Positions 43,060 to 52,664 of a stretch of 64,000 nucleotides of DNA are shown one piece after another. The translations under genes were made by a program, and so were the position numbers. The notes under the pieces were generated by a model that saw only the letters and a program-made list of their open reading frames with translations, was not told where the DNA came from and ran no database searches. Source of the stretch: Shimia sp051201625 (GTDB lineage Bacteria > Pseudomonadota > Alphaproteobacteria > Rhodobacterales > Rhodobacteraceae). Position 1 is the stretch's first letter. Each line of letters opens with the position of its first letter. The DNA lies in assembly GCF_051201625.1 (NCBI RefSeq), contig NZ_CP179203.1:2604001-2668000 (forward strand). The letters run 5' to 3'.

Positions 43060-43716
43060 GTGAGTTTCCTGTCAGTGACTTCGATCCCAAAACTCCGTTG
43101 GAGTTCGCCTACGGCTTTTACCCTGAAACCACCGGCAGTATCAGTCGCGTTTCTTATACTCGGCTTAGTAATATTTGGCCTAGGAGAGGCATTGCTAATC
43201 TCCGCGGGTGTGGGGGTTAGTCCTTGGACAGTGTTCGCAGAAGGATTGACTAATGTCACAAGCTGGAGCCTTGGATTTGCAACCTTCGTCATAAGCGCAT
43301 CCGTTTTATTTTTGTGGATTCCACTCAGACAAACGCCTGGTGTCGGAACTATCCTAAATGCGATCATAATAGCTTTGGTTTTGGAGTACGTACTACCATT
43401 ACTGCCAGTATTTCAGGGATTTATAACGAATGCTTTGCTGGCTCTGCTCGGTGTTTTAGTGACGGGATGTGGGGGTGCAATATACCTTATCGCAAATCTA
43501 GGGCCGGGACCTAGAGATGGCCTCATGACCGGGCTTCAGGCCATTACACATCAACCAATCGCGCTCGTGCGCACATGTCTTGAAGTGCTGGTCGTTGCAA
43601 TCGGTTGGGCTTTGGGAGGCACGCTAGGCTTGGGCACAATTTTCTTCGCATTGGGCATCGGACCAGCTACTGCGATTGGGATGCAAATTTTGCAATTGCG
43701 CAGTAATGTTCATTAA
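43060..43716 (+). CDS. YczE/YitT-type integral membrane protein
   Basis: A 218-residue protein with about five membrane segments, reading from a GTG. ILGLVIFGLGEALLISAGVG followed by SPWTVFAEGL, and then NLGPGPRDGLMTGL, are hallmarks of the YczE/YyaS family. These proteins are proposed membrane transport or regulatory proteins with no established substrate. The start is uncertain: the ribosome site is weak and a longer frame cannot be excluded. Confidence 0.7.
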   Translation: MSFLSVTSIPKLRWSSPTAFTLKPPAVSVAFLILGLVIFGLGEALLISAGVGVSPWTVFAEGLTNVTSWSLGFATFVISASVLFLWIPLRQTPGVGTILNAIIIALVLEYVLPLLPVFQGFITNALLALLGVLVTGCGGAIYLIANLGPGPRDGLMTGLQAITHQPIALVRTCLEVLVVAIGWALGGTLGLGTIFFALGIGPATAIGMQILQLRSNVH

Positions 43717-44053
43717 AACTGGCTTCTGAGGCGTGCGAGCTAAAATCGTAATGCTGTAAGACACTAGAACCTATTGGACGCAGATCGGCGAAAGCAGCAC
43801 CCTTGTTCATTTTCTATTTCGTTGGCTCCACAACTTTTGATGATCGAAGCAATATTCATCGATGTGGGCGCTGGTGCAAAGGCCATTGATGGCTGCCCGG
43901 CTGAGAGTTGAAAGGTAGTTCTTCGTATCAAAAATCTATCAATAGGGATTCTTAAGACTTTGATAATGTGACTGACGTTTAAAAAAGTTTTGGAAGCACG
44001 TCCAAATTGGGTAACATTTTGATAGACAGCTGACTATTTAGCTTTCAAGGAGA
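43717..44053. other. Spacer upstream of the DUF1800 gene
   Basis: 337 bases. No supported ORF. Presumed promoter region of the DUF1800/DUF1501 pair; no boxes assigned. Confidence 0.35.
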
Positions 44054-46783
44054 ATGCGCTTGCATCGGTTGATTTGGTTGGGACTGATTTGCCTTATCAC
44101 GCTGAATAATCAGTTATTCGCCAGTGGTTTGGAAAAACGAGCACAGGTCTATCTTAATCTCAGCGGGATAGATGTAGGTGCGGCAGATGGACTGGTAGGT
44201 CCCAAGACGCGGCGTGGCATGCTTAGGGCCTTTGAGGCTCTGGAGTCAAAAGCGCCTGACAAAATCGACAGCTCTACCATTGATGCCTTAAAACAGAATT
44301 ACTTTCAGAACATGGCTGCGCTGTGGTCTGGCAGCCCACACCTTTCCAAGACAGTGACTGTGGCTGACGCACGCCATCTGCTGGAGCGTTCAGGCATTGG
44401 TGCCTCAGCTAATGATATAGCTAATATAGTCGGCAGAACACGCGCCGACGCCGTCCTTGAAGTACTGAGCGGATATTCCCAAAATCTCTCAGTTGCCTTA
44501 CCTAGTTTCATTTTTTTGCAACCTGCCGAGTATTGGATCCGATGGGATTATGACGAATTTGATCGTCAAGCGTTCCGTGTCGAACGAGACCGCGAAATTG
44601 CCGAATTGAAGCTTTGGTGGGTACGGCAAATGATTCAAACTGATCAATCTCAAAACGAGCGATTGATACTGTTCTGGACCAACCACTTTCCAACAGCATA
44701 TTCGGCTATCGACGAGGAGTCATTGGCCATTGCCAAACAGCATCTAATGTTCCGAACGTTTGGATTTGGGAACTTCCGGGAGATGGTCAAACAGCTTATC
44801 CGCGATCCGGCAATGCTGAATTATCTCGACGGAAACGATAGTCGCAAAGGTGCCCCTAACGAAAATTTGGCGCGTGAACTGATGGAGCTTTTCGTCCTAG
44901 GCGAGGGCAACTACGACGAGTTCGCAGTCAAAGAAGCCGCACGTGCGCTGACCGGAAATACTGTCAATCGATTAAAAGGTTTGCAGTTTAGGTTCGCACC
45001 ATGGAGACACGACCCAAATAACAAGACATTATTTGGCAACCGCGGGCGCTTCGACGGCGACGATCTGGTTGACATTCTCTTTCAACAAGACGCGGCTTCA
45101 CTTTTTCTTACTAAAAAAATGTGGCGTACTTACGTTTCTGAGTATATTCTAGATGACGCAGAGATTGCACGTATTGCAAATGCGTTTCGTGCTTCTGATT
45201 ACGAGATTCCTGTTCTCATTGCAGAGTTATTTTCCTCACCAATTTTTTGGGATGAATCTACCCGTGGGACAATCGTGAAATCGCCTGTGGATTTGGTCAT
45301 TGGTACAATTCGGGCATCTGGATTTCTTCCCATTGACTGGCAGCGCATACCAAACATCATGGCGAACCTAGGCCAAAACATCTTTGAACCGCCAAATGTC
45401 GCTGGGTGGCCAGGCGGCGATGCTTGGGTTTCGCCCGCCAACTTGCTGAATCGCACACAATTCTTAATTAGTTTTTTTAATACACAAGGCGATGGTATTT
45501 CCACACTTGCGATCGAAGACCCCGAGGCATTGCTCAAGCGAAATGACACAATCATAGTGCGTTACGGTGCCGAAGACTTCAGGGGACCACCTGTCTTTAG
45601 GGTGAAACTTCACGCGCAACGCACAGGAACGAATTCTTATAAGGCTGTTTGGCAATCGCCCAGCGCGTTGGCCCTTGGAGGACATGACAGTGAACTTTTC
45701 GGGCGATTACAGGAAAGTGACATCCCTTGGCGGTTAGCACAGTTCGAAATTGATCCAAGACTAGAGTACGATAAGGTCACTGTGGAATTTACAAATGATA
45801 ACTGCTGCGGCCCTGGGGGATCAGACGGCGGTGACCGAAACTTCTTTGTCGACTGGGTAAAAGTCGGCAAACAGCTGTATCTTGCACAGGACGGGAGACA
45901 GATTTCCAATTGCCAGAACAACAATCAAAATCCTGGTCATCTCTACTGCCAAGGATCACTGATTATGACCGACGGAGTGTCGACGGCCCGCGATATTGGC
46001 TCCCCATTGGACATCAAAGAGGATCAACTAGTTGTCGAGCGCGTCGCCTTCGAGGGAGGAGATGAGTACGATCCTCTAAACGATTGGAACAACCTGACCA
46101 TTGGACTCTTGAACGTACGCCACAATGAATATGAACAGCCTGCTCTGGAGATTGAACTTGTAGCCCGCCGACGCGGTGAGATTCTCATGGAGATAAGCGA
46201 AGTCAATTGCGCCACCGATTGTCTACTTGGTGGATGGCCCAAGTCATCAGACACTTGGGATGATGGCAGTCGGGCCATCAAAATCTCACTTGGACCTAGG
46301 GAAGAATGGCTGCACAAACAGCAATATCTAAATCTAACTGAAAAAGATCGCCAATTGGTATCTGCACTTTGGATGTCCGTTCCCGACTTCGTTGAACAAA
46401 TGCAGGGAGGACGATCTTTCAAGAATCGCAACGGAGAAGCAATTCTTAGTTCGTGGGCCCCCGTGATTGAACGCTTAAATAACCGGTTGCCAAAGTCTCG
46501 ATTTGCTTCAAAAACACCTCTTAATCCTTTGCTTGTTGCAAAAGATCCGAGCAAGCGTGTCGAAGGTATGATGGCTATGGCAATGAGCGCCGTGAAGGCG
46601 GCGGCTCCATGGCCTACGGGAAAATCTCCTATTGAAACTACGGCCGCTTGGCAGAGTGTGACGGAGAGAATGCTTGGGGGTTACGATATTGCAGATTATA
46701 TTCTTGCTCTTTCACCTGTTGTTCAAATTAGCTCGGCTCCCCCAGAAATGCTGATCACCGATCCAGTCTTTCACTTGAAATGA
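44054..46783 (+). CDS. Exported DUF1800 protein with peptidoglycan-binding-like N-terminus and CBM60-like insert
   Basis: A 909-residue protein with a signal peptide (LIWLGLICLITLNNQLFAS). Residues about 30-70 resemble a peptidoglycan-binding domain (GIDVGAADGLVGPKTRRGML). The DUF1800 part follows: ARHLLERSGIGAS, LILFWTNHFPTAYS, PNENLARELMELFVLGEGNY and PPNVAGWPGGDAWVSPANLL. After about residue 500 lies a beta-rich insert with VTVEFTNDNCCGPGGSDGGD and RNFFVDWVKV, like the calcium-dependent carbohydrate-binding module CBM60. AAGGAG sits too close to the ATG at 44054; a TTG at 44060 has better spacing and may be the true start. It is coupled to DUF1501, its usual partner, and the role is probably at the cell surface. 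Confidence 0.8.
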   Translation: MRLHRLIWLGLICLITLNNQLFASGLEKRAQVYLNLSGIDVGAADGLVGPKTRRGMLRAFEALESKAPDKIDSSTIDALKQNYFQNMAALWSGSPHLSKTVTVADARHLLERSGIGASANDIANIVGRTRADAVLEVLSGYSQNLSVALPSFIFLQPAEYWIRWDYDEFDRQAFRVERDREIAELKLWWVRQMIQTDQSQNERLILFWTNHFPTAYSAIDEESLAIAKQHLMFRTFGFGNFREMVKQLIRDPAMLNYLDGNDSRKGAPNENLARELMELFVLGEGNYDEFAVKEAARALTGNTVNRLKGLQFRFAPWRHDPNNKTLFGNRGRFDGDDLVDILFQQDAASLFLTKKMWRTYVSEYILDDAEIARIANAFRASDYEIPVLIAELFSSPIFWDESTRGTIVKSPVDLVIGTIRASGFLPIDWQRIPNIMANLGQNIFEPPNVAGWPGGDAWVSPANLLNRTQFLISFFNTQGDGISTLAIEDPEALLKRNDTIIVRYGAEDFRGPPVFRVKLHAQRTGTNSYKAVWQSPSALALGGHDSELFGRLQESDIPWRLAQFEIDPRLEYDKVTVEFTNDNCCGPGGSDGGDRNFFVDWVKVGKQLYLAQDGRQISNCQNNNQNPGHLYCQGSLIMTDGVSTARDIGSPLDIKEDQLVVERVAFEGGDEYDPLNDWNNLTIGLLNVRHNEYEQPALEIELVARRRGEILMEISEVNCATDCLLGGWPKSSDTWDDGSRAIKISLGPREEWLHKQQYLNLTEKDRQLVSALWMSVPDFVEQMQGGRSFKNRNGEAILSSWAPVIERLNNRLPKSRFASKTPLNPLLVAKDPSKRVEGMMAMAMSAVKAAAPWPTGKSPIETTAAWQSVTERMLGGYDIADYILALSPVVQISSAPPEMLITDPVFHLK

Positions 46784-46790
46784 GGCCACG

Positions 46791-47951
46791 ATGCAGCGAC
46801 GCGATTTCATAAGGACTTTCATGTCTGGGCTGATAATGCCGCTTGTCCCATCAGCGATAGCGGCTGCAGCTAAGAAGAGTGGGCGCCGATTGGTTCTTGT
46901 CGAACTTTCAGGTGCCAATGACGGGCTAAACACAATCATTCCATATCGCGACGACCGATATTTTAGATTGCGTCCAAATCTAGCGCTTCAAGAAGAGGGT
47001 AGATTTACCGTCTCTGACCAATTTGCCATGCACGCGTCTCTCAGCGCTCTTGGAAACATATGGGAAAGGGGTGAACTTGCCATCGTGCATGGGCTTGGAT
47101 ACCCAGGCGCAAACAGATCACACTTTAAGTCTATAGCACTTTGGGAAACTGGCGGTGATGGTAACATAGCGGGTCGGGATGGTTGGCTAACTGAAGACCT
47201 CGAAGAAATGGGCCACAAAGAGGGTTGGGATGCACATGGCATCAGCCTTGATGGGGGTATGGGAATTTTTACCTCAAAAAGCGGAGTTTGGCTCTCAATG
47301 ACTTCGGCTGCACAATTTCAACGGTTGAGCCAACAAAGATTCAATGTGGTTGCTGAGAGCGTAAACCCAGCGCTCGCATCACTTTTGGACCGCGCCAAAG
47401 TTTTGGATGGTTCTATGCAGAAGATCAGCCAGAAACTGGAAACCGCGCAAAGTACGCGCTTCCAAATTCGTGGGGGTGATCTTGGCCGTCAACTAAGCAC
47501 CGCCACTTTGTTAATTGCTTCTGGTGTTGAAACACCCGTTTTTAAGGTCAAAATAGGAGGCTTCGACACGCATGAGGATCAAATCTGGCGACACCGTGAT
47601 TTATTACGTGACCTGTCAAGAGCTTTGGATGACTTTGCCAGTGAGCTTAGGCGGATTGACGAGTGGGACAATACAATCGTCATGACTTATTCCGAATTTG
47701 GTCGCCGGGCGGTCGAAAACTTCACTCAAGGCACAGACCATGGTACGGCAGCTCCCCATTTTATAGCAGGAGGTAAGGTCAAGGGTAGTTTATATGGATC
47801 ACATCCAAATTTAGGTGACTTAATTGAGGGAGACTTGAGGTACACAATGGACTACCGTTCGGTCTATGATTTGATTTTGCATCGGTGGTTCGAAATCGAC
47901 CAAAATAGATTTTCTGAGTATAGGGCTGAGCCACTCAATGGCCTAATTTAG
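46791..47951 (+). CDS. DUF1501 family exported protein with twin-arginine-like signal
   Basis: The 386-residue protein starts seven bases after the DUF1800 stop, behind GAGG. The N-terminus MQRRDFIRTFMSGLIMP resembles a Tat signal. The DUF1501 body is sulfatase/alkaline-phosphatase-like, with VLVELSGANDGLNTIIPYRD, VHGLGYPGANRSHF, TYSEFGRRAVEN and GTDHGTAAPHFIAGG. DUF1501-DUF1800 pairs are widespread in marine bacteria, usually of unknown function. The conserved metal-site residues (Asp, His, Glu) seem present. Confidence 0.82.
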   Translation: MQRRDFIRTFMSGLIMPLVPSAIAAAAKKSGRRLVLVELSGANDGLNTIIPYRDDRYFRLRPNLALQEEGRFTVSDQFAMHASLSALGNIWERGELAIVHGLGYPGANRSHFKSIALWETGGDGNIAGRDGWLTEDLEEMGHKEGWDAHGISLDGGMGIFTSKSGVWLSMTSAAQFQRLSQQRFNVVAESVNPALASLLDRAKVLDGSMQKISQKLETAQSTRFQIRGGDLGRQLSTATLLIASGVETPVFKVKIGGFDTHEDQIWRHRDLLRDLSRALDDFASELRRIDEWDNTIVMTYSEFGRRAVENFTQGTDHGTAAPHFIAGGKVKGSLYGSHPNLGDLIEGDLRYTMDYRSVYDLILHRWFEIDQNRFSEYRAEPLNGLI

Positions 47952-48432
47952 AGGCCTAAGTGTAAAAAGCGTTGTCCAACAAATTCATACCCGTCTCAAC
48001 TAGGCTAACACTACTTTCTTTGATGCACGCGAAAACTGCATCGACCAACGAGAGTGGTATTCAGATAGGCTATGGAATAGGTATGACTTGAAAAGTTGAC
48101 CCCAGCTTTCATGCAATCGTCGAAAATACTCGTTCACACCATGTAGTTGAAGTTACAGAGAGCACTCACTCGAGAAATAATTTTCTGGAGAACGGAGCTT
48201 TTAAGTATAAGAAATTTTCCGCATTGCGGAGCGACAGCAGAAATTTCATACACAGCATCAATGAAAGATAGATTATCTCATGGCCCAGCTTGGAAAAACC
48301 AAAATGAAACAGAACTGGTTGTCCATGTTCACTGTTCAACGACCCTGCGCGTCTTAGGGCATATTTGACCCACAACTGTTGGCACATTGATTGGCGTACG
48401 TGGGCTTGGACCACAAATCAAATATGGGATGT
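47952..48432. other. Convergent spacer, no gene seen
   Basis: 481 bases. The short frames on both strands lack ribosome sites and recognisable composition. Confidence 0.35.
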
Positions 48433-48795
48433 TTAGAACGGTATCGTATCATCACTCAAGTTGGAGTCGTTTGGATTTGACGGCTCATATTGATCCTGAA
48501 TGCCGTACGACTGCGCGTTTTCTGTGCTGGTATCGCCTTTGGAAACTTTCCAGGCTTTGACATCAGTATACCATCGGCCGTTGTATTCCCGACTTTCCAG
48601 ATCGACAGCAACTTCAACATTGTCACCTTGCCGAATATTGAATTGATCAATTTTATCTCCCCAAGCCATGAAGCAAATCTTCTTCGGAAAATTAGACTCA
48701 GTTTCCAAAATATATTCCTGTTTGCGCCATTGTCCGTTCGCCGATTGTCCCGATTTTTCTGGTAACAATTCAACAATTTTTCCCCTGATTTCCAA
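48433..48795 (-). CDS. DUF3127 protein with single-strand-binding-protein-like acidic tail
   Basis: A 120-residue protein starting at a TTG, where homologues also begin (MEIRGKIVELLPEKSG). The body matches DUF3127: NGQWRKQEYILETESNFPKK, then MAWGDKIDQFNIRQGDNVEV and YNGRWYTDVKAWK. It is predicted to be an OB-fold. The C-terminus ends SDDTIPF, close to the DDDIPF tail with which SSB recruits repair proteins. I know this family mainly from Bacteroidetes. Its presence in an alphaproteobacterial context, as a single gene in an accessory stretch, suggests horizontal transfer. Confidence 0.78.
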   Translation of the reverse strand: MEIRGKIVELLPEKSGQSANGQWRKQEYILETESNFPKKICFMAWGDKIDQFNIRQGDNVEVAVDLESREYNGRWYTDVKAWKVSKGDTSTENAQSYGIQDQYEPSNPNDSNLSDDTIPF

Positions 48796-48988
48796 CGTCT
48801 CAGCCTTTACAAAAAATTTCCAATTAATGTTTAAAGAGTAGTTAATTTGGTTGTTTCAAAGAAACAAGATCACATCGGCAACTGATCCACAACCGTACCA
48901 CGGGCGTAATTATATTTGTAAAATCAATGTTAACCTACGCGACGGTACGCATTTAAACGCGGCACCTGCGATAATAAAGGAGATTAAA

Positions 48989-49117
48989 ATGAGTTGTGGT
49001 TGCGGGCGCTCGCCGACGGGAAAATGCATTGGATGGCATAAACTCGACGAAGACCAATATTTGGAAAAGAAAGCTGCCTGGGAAGCCAAGCAAGCTGCCA
49101 AAGACGGCGCATCTTAA
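48989..49117 (+). CDS. Very small cysteine-containing protein (42 residues)
   Basis: The ATG at 48989 has an excellent AAAGGAG nine bases upstream. The protein begins MSCGCGRSPTGKCIGWHKLD and continues as a charged alanine-rich helix (EKKAAWEAKQAAKDGAS). The CxC...C...H set near the N-terminus looks like a metal site. The longer frame from 48851 has no support. The function is unknown; I believe similar small proteins occur in other marine bacteria but cannot verify this here. Confidence 0.65.
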   Translation: MSCGCGRSPTGKCIGWHKLDEDQYLEKKAAWEAKQAAKDGAS

Positions 49118-49154
49118 AACGGTATTTTGTTTCCAAACTTTAGAGAGCTTCACC

Positions 49155-49337
49155 ATGAACGGACACAGCGATAAACACAGCGGCGAGGCAGTCATACGTT
49201 ACTGCTTGACGCAAACAAGAAATACCGACAGGGCCCAAGCTATGGTTTATGGCCGTTTGTCTGGTTACTTCGATGATGACAATAAGTTAACGCTGTCAGG
49301 AGAGTACTTAGCCAAATTTTTGCAGCTTGACGCATGA
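49155..49337 (+). CDS. Possible small protein of 60 residues
   Basis: The frame starts at an ATG 37 bases after the 42-residue gene and has a protein-like composition (GEAVIRYCLTQTRNTDRAQA, then DNKLTLSGEYLAKFLQLDA). GAGAG upstream is a weak ribosome site. It may be cotranscribed with its neighbour. No family recognised. Confidence 0.42.
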   Translation: MNGHSDKHSGEAVIRYCLTQTRNTDRAQAMVYGRLSGYFDDDNKLTLSGEYLAKFLQLDA

Positions 49338-49355
49338 AACGAAAGAGCTGATTAA

Positions 49356-49547
49356 GTGACACCATTTGACATTCCCCGCCAGATTTCACCTGAAAGCTCT
49401 TTATCATGTTCCTGTGCATTTTGCAGCCCCGACGTCATTGATTGGGGACTACTTACAAACACCGAGAAAATGGCGAAGGCAATTATTCTCAAGGCACAAA
49501 TCAACGCAGAACTCGAACTTAGCAAATATGGTGACAACGGTTTTTAG
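49356..49547 (+). CDS. Possible small protein of 63 residues
   Basis: A GTG-started frame 18 bases after the previous ORF. It has CSCAFC and a helical C-terminal half (TEKMAKAIILKAQINAELEL). The ribosome site is not clear and the overlapping frame at 49366 also stays open, so this could be chance. Confidence 0.28.
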   Translation: MTPFDIPRQISPESSLSCSCAFCSPDVIDWGLLTNTEKMAKAIILKAQINAELELSKYGDNGF

Positions 49548-49706
49548 ATCCTTCCCTGTGTTCGGCCACCCCCAGACGGGTCGAATGAAAAAACTTCGGC
49601 TCAAAAAGATGCGTCCAGTTTGACCCCGGCGTAACGGCAGGCGTTATTTGAAACATCATCGATTTTTTGTTCAATCAACTCACGCGAGTTGGCGGTACAG
49701 ATGGAG

Positions 49707-52391
49707 CTAGAATTTTAGCTCAAAACCTAAACTTGCCGCATAGCCAGTGATGCCACCTGTTGAGGATATGCCCGAGAAATCTCCCCTAAAAAGTAAACGT
49801 TCGCTTTGATTATATTCAAAGCCAACATTAATTCTGCCGTAAAGGTCATCTGTATCGTCGTCGGTAAACGTACGCGATTCTCCATTGACATCGTAATTGA
49901 ATGTTTCACCGTCTAGCAAAGAGACATAAGTAGCGCCGAGTTTTGCGTAAGCCATTAAAGGACCTTTATTGTACTCAACTCCTGCACTGATGCCACCAGA
50001 ACCTTGCGTCGTTCTACGCTCGTCGTACGTGTAGTATCCACTTGTAAACGAGTTGATTTTCTCTCTAGATAAAGCCCCCTGTACACCAAAGGTCAGGTCT
50101 AAGGAGTCTATAAAGGGTTTGACGTATTCTGCATCAAAACCAATCAAAGCTTCACTTCCCGAATAGGAGGACTTTATTGTCTCTATGCCTGTCGCAGTCG
50201 TGTTGTTTAGTACATCACGTTCTTTGTCGTAGTCGTTGTAACCAATGAACCCAAACGCATCCACGCTCCAATTCTTTGAGGGTATTATGTCGTACAACAC
50301 CAAACCAAAGTTGTAAGACTGCACGGTGAGTTTTTGGCTACCATTCACACCTAAATCGTTTACCGAGTTTGATGTGTTAAATACTAAATCCCAGTCCAAA
50401 CCGTTATCTGTCGGAACAGGCACACCAATCGTCAGGCCAGCAGTGCGACTGCTGAATTCCGAGCGGGAGGCAGTCTCATCACCCTCTGCATTAACGCCGT
50501 AAATGTTCGCCCAAACCGTTCTGAGATCACCACGAGACCCCACTAATGAAACAATCAAGGCGTCATTATTATTCATCTGTATATCGTCTTGTTGTTCCGG
50601 GATGTCCTCCTTAGCCCCCACAACGACATAGCATACCGTAACATCAGCAGCGCAATTTGAGTTATCTACTTTTATGTACTCTAACTCGACTTCATCGGCT
50701 CCTTGGGTATCCCTGCTGACAAAAGTCCATTCACCCGCGCCTGTCCCCAAGCCAACGCCGCCTACAGTGAGCTTATACCCCATGTCCGCGTCAAAGGTCA
50801 GCGTGTTATTAGCCGCTACGTTACTGGCAGACACACTCCCGATTAATATTGCGCCCTCATTAAGCGTGAAGCTGTTGCCCGTACCGCTGGCATTGTACAG
50901 CGCTGCGGAGCCGGTTCCCGTGGCACTGACTGTTCCAGAGATGAAAGCCGTGTTGTTATTACCTTCGTGAACAATGCCATCAGCCTCAGATCCAGTTGTC
51001 GTAATGCTACCACCTGCAGCGAGAGTGCCGGAATTATCGTTCCCCAGATTATAGATGCCATGTGCACCAGAGCCACTGGTTTTAATGCTGCCACCATTGG
51101 AGACGGTTGTCGTGTTGGAATTTCCCCGATTATAAATCCCATATGCACGCACACCGCTGGTGGTAATGTCACCAGAGACTGTGGTTCTGTTGCTATCACC
51201 AAAGTTATAGATACCCGCTGCCTCCACTCCACGCGTTATGATGCTACCAGATACGGTGGTTGCACTGCTGTCACCATTATTTGAGACACCCAGTCCACCA
51301 GAACCCGTCGTTTTCACATTGCCAGCAACAGTGGTCGCGTTACCATCTCCAAAGTTATAGATACCAATGGCATCCGATCCCGCCGTCGTAATACTACCAT
51401 CTGCAGCGAGAGTGCTCGAGTTGTCATCCCCCAGATTATAAACGCCGTGGGCACCTGAACCCGTCGTGGTAATCTCACCTCCAACAGTAGTCGTGTTATT
51501 ATTCCCTGAGTAATAGATGCCAGCTGCATCCGATTCCGCCGTCGTAATACTACCATCTGCAGCGAGAGTGCTCGAGTTGTCATCCCCCAGATTATAAACG
51601 CCGTGGGCACCTGAACCCGTCGTGGTAATCTCACCTCCAACAGTAGTCGTGTTATTATTCCCTGAGTAATAGATGCCAGCTGCATCCGATTCCGCCGTCG
51701 TGATACTACCACCCTGTGAAACGGTCATCGTGTTGGTGTTGCCGTCATAATAGACGCCGTGGGCATTCATACCCTCAGTCGTAATGCTACCACCAGAACT
51801 TACAGTAGCAATGTTGCCATTCCCTTTGTTAGCAATACCGTATGCAAATTCCGGTTGAGGAGGTACGGAATTATTCGAACCCCCGGTCGTTGAAATACTG
51901 CCCGATACGGTGGTTTCATTATCATCACCATCGTTATAAACGCCAGGTGTTCCATCTCCTATTGTAGAAATGCTCCCAGATACGAAAGTCTTATTTTTGT
52001 TTCCAGAGTGCAGGACTCCATAAGCTCTGGGATAGTTCCCCGACGGGTTACTTGTCTCAATTTTACCTGGACCGACATTAACAATATTGGAACCATTTAT
52101 TGTCTTGACGGCAACGACACCACTAATAGTGAAAGTATTACCCGATTTCAAAGTACCTTCGATATTCAGGGTCGTGTTACCTGAGAGGGGAACGTTAAAC
52201 GGACCGTTTGTTGCGTTCCCAGTGTAGGATTTCGGGACAGTGCACCCGCCATCGCTGGTGAGGCACTCCTCTGCGGAAACAAGTGTAGCCCGAGACACAT
52301 AGATTAGGGCAATCAACACAAAAAGTAAAACTTCAGGGAGGCAAAACCTATTTAATTGAATTGGGGGATTGGTTTTATAACGACAAAACAT
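49707..52391 (-). CDS. Repeat-rich autotransporter (type Va) surface protein
   Basis: An 894-residue protein with a hydrophobic signal segment (LLFVLIALIYVSRATLVSAE). The passenger domain, to about residue 560, is built of many glycine/threonine/asparagine-rich units about 20-27 residues long (typical unit GIYNFGDSNRTTVSGDITTS), expected to fold as a beta-helix. The last 280 residues are an autotransporter barrel with alternating strands and the aromatic C-terminus LGFELKF. Two 52-residue double units are exact DNA duplicates (see the repeat entry). The role is probably adhesion or surface structure; no catalytic motif seen. Confidence 0.85.
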   Translation of the reverse strand: MFCRYKTNPPIQLNRFCLPEVLLFVLIALIYVSRATLVSAEECLTSDGGCTVPKSYTGNATNGPFNVPLSGNTTLNIEGTLKSGNTFTISGVVAVKTINGSNIVNVGPGKIETSNPSGNYPRAYGVLHSGNKNKTFVSGSISTIGDGTPGVYNDGDDNETTVSGSISTTGGSNNSVPPQPEFAYGIANKGNGNIATVSSGGSITTEGMNAHGVYYDGNTNTMTVSQGGSITTAESDAAGIYYSGNNNTTTVGGEITTTGSGAHGVYNLGDDNSSTLAADGSITTAESDAAGIYYSGNNNTTTVGGEITTTGSGAHGVYNLGDDNSSTLAADGSITTAGSDAIGIYNFGDGNATTVAGNVKTTGSGGLGVSNNGDSSATTVSGSIITRGVEAAGIYNFGDSNRTTVSGDITTSGVRAYGIYNRGNSNTTTVSNGGSIKTSGSGAHGIYNLGNDNSGTLAAGGSITTTGSEADGIVHEGNNNTAFISGTVSATGTGSAALYNASGTGNSFTLNEGAILIGSVSASNVAANNTLTFDADMGYKLTVGGVGLGTGAGEWTFVSRDTQGADEVELEYIKVDNSNCAADVTVCYVVVGAKEDIPEQQDDIQMNNNDALIVSLVGSRGDLRTVWANIYGVNAEGDETASRSEFSSRTAGLTIGVPVPTDNGLDWDLVFNTSNSVNDLGVNGSQKLTVQSYNFGLVLYDIIPSKNWSVDAFGFIGYNDYDKERDVLNNTTATGIETIKSSYSGSEALIGFDAEYVKPFIDSLDLTFGVQGALSREKINSFTSGYYTYDERRTTQGSGGISAGVEYNKGPLMAYAKLGATYVSLLDGETFNYDVNGESRTFTDDDTDDLYGRINVGFEYNQSERLLFRGDFSGISSTGGITGYAASLGFELKF
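51385..51696 (-). repeat. Exact 156-bp tandem duplication within the autotransporter passenger
   Basis: Bases 51385-51540 and 51541-51696 are identical as far as I can read, base for base, with a 52-codon period. The match continues a few bases into the following unit before the first mismatch. Other units in the gene are similar but diverged, so this duplication is recent and may expand or contract by slippage or recombination. Confidence 0.85.
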
Positions 52392-52664
52392 TTTTATCTC
52401 GTATGGTCTCTATGACCTAATTAAAGGCAGTAAAATACTCAGAACACGTCCTAAATTCATAATTGACATCTCTTCACGGAGTCGGAACGGCAACATAATT
52501 TGCCATCAATGTATATTTTTTATGTATTTTTGTCCATAAAATAGATAAAAATATGCAAATTTTTTCCAATACCTAAACCTACCTTAGACAATCTTGATCC
52601 TTCCTTTTGATTAAGAAGTTCACGGCTACTGATAGGAAACAAAATACCGGAGATAACTACCAAG

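Noticed and set aside
48095..48110. TTGACCCC near 48098 and again near 49622, considered as insertion-sequence ends
   Set aside because: The two matches are short, not inverted relative to each other, and do not bracket a transposase.
51314..51712. 132-codon frame with repeats inside the autotransporter
   Set aside because: It is a shadow of the tandem DNA repeat in another reading frame.
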